DNA from: an uncultured Clostridia bacterium
GTDB lineage: Bacteria; Bacillota; Clostridia; Christensenellales; Aristaeellaceae
Reading direction: 5' to 3'
DNA length: 13,936 nt
Assembly (NCBI GenBank): GCA_945877525.1
Contig: CAMDVP010000054.1
Location: forward strand, 1-13,936
In this document: positions 12,630 to 13,936 of the stretch, piece after piece
Layout of the letters: the number at the start of each line of letters is the position of its first letter
Numbering within the stretch: position 1 is the first letter of the stretch
Position numbers and translations under genes: made by a program
The notes under the pieces: model-generated
What the model was told of the DNA's origin: nothing
The model's input: the letters and a program-made list of their open reading frames with translations, nothing else
The model's database searches: none

Positions 12630-13064
12630 ATGGTTCACCTGGAGGAAATCACTCCGGACAACTGGCGCAGCGGCCTGCAGGTTGCGAAGGAGCAGCAGCG
12701 CTATGTGGCCTCATCCGCAGGGCTGCTGGCCAGAGCCTATGTCTATCGCGGACAGCGCTCGCAGGCGCGGCTGATCCTGAACGGCGATACGCCCGTGGGC
12801 ATGGCGCTGTGGTACGACCTGCCGGACATGGACGCCTATGATTTCAGCCAGATTTTCATTGACGAGCGCTATCAGCGCCGGGGCTATGGGCTGGCGGCGG
12901 CCAGGCTGGTGCTGGAGGAAATGCGCCGGGATGGACGCTTTCCAGGCGTGTACCTGTGCTATATTGATGGAAACGATGCAGCTCGCAGACTCTACGAGCA
13001 GCTGGGCTTTGCCAGAACAGGTGAGGACGACGGCGACGAGCTGGTCATGTATCGGAAGATGTGA
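12630..13064 (+). CDS. GNAT family N-acetyltransferase, BltD/diamine acetyltransferase-like
   Basis: The 144-residue protein has the GNAT fold: N-terminal EEITPDNWRSGLQV and QQRYVASSAGLLARAY (a pattern shared, as I recall, with BltD-like polyamine acetyltransferases), the acetyl-CoA motif A QRRGYG (82-87) after strand IFID, and a C-terminal DAARRLYEQLGFARTGE. It would transfer acetyl from acetyl-CoA to an amine; spermidine or a related diamine is a guess from resemblance. The ATG at 12630 has AAGGAG 8 nt upstream, whereas the GTG at 12621 lies inside that site. It sits between the small membrane protein and valS (30 bp before it) with no terminator, so it probably belongs to the T-box-controlled operon. 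Confidence 0.86.
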   Translation: MVHLEEITPDNWRSGLQVAKEQQRYVASSAGLLARAYVYRGQRSQARLILNGDTPVGMALWYDLPDMDAYDFSQIFIDERYQRRGYGLAAARLVLEEMRRDGRFPGVYLCYIDGNDAARRLYEQLGFARTGEDDGDELVMYRKM

Positions 13065-13094
13065 AATTCATCGGTCAACAGGAGGAAGGAAGCT

Positions 13095-13936
13095 ATGGAA
13101 ACCAACCATGCTGCCAAGCAGATGGAAACGAAATTCAATCCACAGGCTATTGAAAGCGAGATTTACCAGGCCTGGGAGGAAGCAGGCGCTTTTGAGGCCC
13201 ACCGCGTGGAGGGCAAGAAGCCCTTTACCATTGTGATGCCCCCGCCCAATATTACCGGTCAGCTGCACATGGGCCATGCCATGGACTGTACCCTGCAGGA
13301 CGCGGCCACCCGCTATCACCGCATGAAGGGCGATCCCACCCTGTGGCTCCCCGGCACCGACCATGCCGCCATTGCCACGGAGGTGAAGATCGTCGAGGCC
13401 ATGCGCAAGGAGGGCCTGACCAAGGAAAGCCTGGGCCGTGATGGCTTTCTCAAGCGCGCGTGGCAGTGGAAGGAAGAGTACGGCGGACGCATTGTGCACC
13501 AGCAGCGCCGCATGGGCGTGAGCTGCGACTGGAGCCGCCAGCGCTTCACCATGGACGAGGGCTGCTCCAAGGCTGTGCGGGAGACCTTCTGCCGCCTGTA
13601 TGAGAAAGGCCTCATTTACCGCGGCAACCGCCTGGTGAACTGGTGCACCGAGTGCCAGTCAGCCATTTCCGACGCAGAGGTGGAACACAAGGAGATGGAC
13701 GGCCATTTCTGGCACCTGCTGTATCCGGTGAAGGAAACCGGCGAGCTGCTGGAGCTGGCCACCACCCGTCCTGAAACCATGCTGGGCGACACTGCCGTAG
13801 CCATCAACCCTGCGGATGAGCGCTACGCCCACCTGCATGGCTGCCATGTGATGCTGCCCCTCGTCAACCGGGAGATTCCCATCGTGTGCGACGAGCACGC
13901 TGATATGGAAAAGGGTACCGGCGTGGTGAAGATCAC
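13095..13936 (+). CDS. valS: Valyl-tRNA synthetase (3' end missing)
   Basis: The first 280 residues of a class I synthetase that charges tRNA-Val are present; the gene runs off the window. It shows PPPNITGQLHMGHAMD (49-64) with the HIGH-type signature HMGH (58-61), LPGTDHAAIATEVKIVEA typical of ValRS rather than IleRS or LeuRS, WCTECQSAISDAEVEH (183-198), and the start of the editing domain with TTRPETMLGDTAVAINP (223-239). The KMSKS motif and anticodon domain would lie beyond the edge. GGAGGAAGGA (13081-13090) precedes the ATG at 13095 at normal spacing; an ATG at 13122 is an internal Met. It is the third gene behind the T-box, whose probable GUC specifier matches this enzyme. Confidence 0.96.
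   Translation, partial: METNHAAKQMETKFNPQAIESEIYQAWEEAGAFEAHRVEGKKPFTIVMPPPNITGQLHMGHAMDCTLQDAATRYHRMKGDPTLWLPGTDHAAIATEVKIVEAMRKEGLTKESLGRDGFLKRAWQWKEEYGGRIVHQQRRMGVSCDWSRQRFTMDEGCSKAVRETFCRLYEKGLIYRGNRLVNWCTECQSAISDAEVEHKEMDGHFWHLLYPVKETGELLELATTRPETMLGDTAVAINPADERYAHLHGCHVMLPLVNREIPIVCDEHADMEKGTGVVKI

Overview
The window looks like chromosomal DNA of a GC-rich, endospore-forming member of the Bacillota, most likely class Clostridia. The reasons are a SpoIIP-type sporulation hydrolase, strong GGAGG ribosome binding sites, near-perfect TTGACA/TATAAT promoters, a tRNA-sensing T-box leader before valS, and the clostridial neighbourhood of tmcAL, a phosphotransacylase, ackA, yceD and rpmF. No genus can be assigned from the sequence alone.

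Layout. 1-971: 3' part of a spoIIP-like gene, open at the window edge, with a hairpin terminator. About 990-1276: first copy of a hairpin-rich intergenic repeat. 1273-3616, minus strand: a compact operon tetR -> ABC ATPase -> ABC-2 permease with overlapping genes, read from a promoter embedded in inverted-repeat operator half-sites. 3635-3979 (-): a small CmpB/PF06541-like membrane protein. 4061-6391 (+): promoter, a DUF2461 gene, an unusual phosphohexomutase gene and a terminator. 6416-7679 (+): an AraC-type regulator and a PhnB-like VOC protein. About 7693-7966: second repeat copy. 7968-9227 (-): tmcAL with its own terminator and promoter. 9273-11144 (+): pduL-type phosphotransacylase and acetate kinase. 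11180-11938 (+): a consensus promoter, yceD (DUF177) and rpmF (L32). 11959-12217: a T-box riboswitch with a probable GUC (Val) specifier. 12238-12375: a shortened third repeat copy. 12417-13936 (+): a 66-aa membrane protein, a GNAT acetyltransferase and the 5' part of valS.

How the genes fit together. PduL and AckA together would interconvert acetyl-CoA and acetate with ATP formation. Divergent to them is tmcAL, whose product consumes acetate and ATP to modify the wobble base of elongator tRNA-Met. Next come L32 and a valine-responsive leader controlling valS, so the 8.0-13.9 kb half joins acetate metabolism to translation. The 1.3-3.6 kb half is a self-regulated export operon.

The least explained element is the repeat. 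Two copies of roughly 275-290 bp lie between convergent genes and are about 94% identical over their core. A third, internally deleted copy lies inside the valS operon leader. All are built of small perfect hairpins and have AT-rich, inverted-repeat-like ends. No CRISPR array, rRNA or tRNA gene, transposase or prophage gene was seen.
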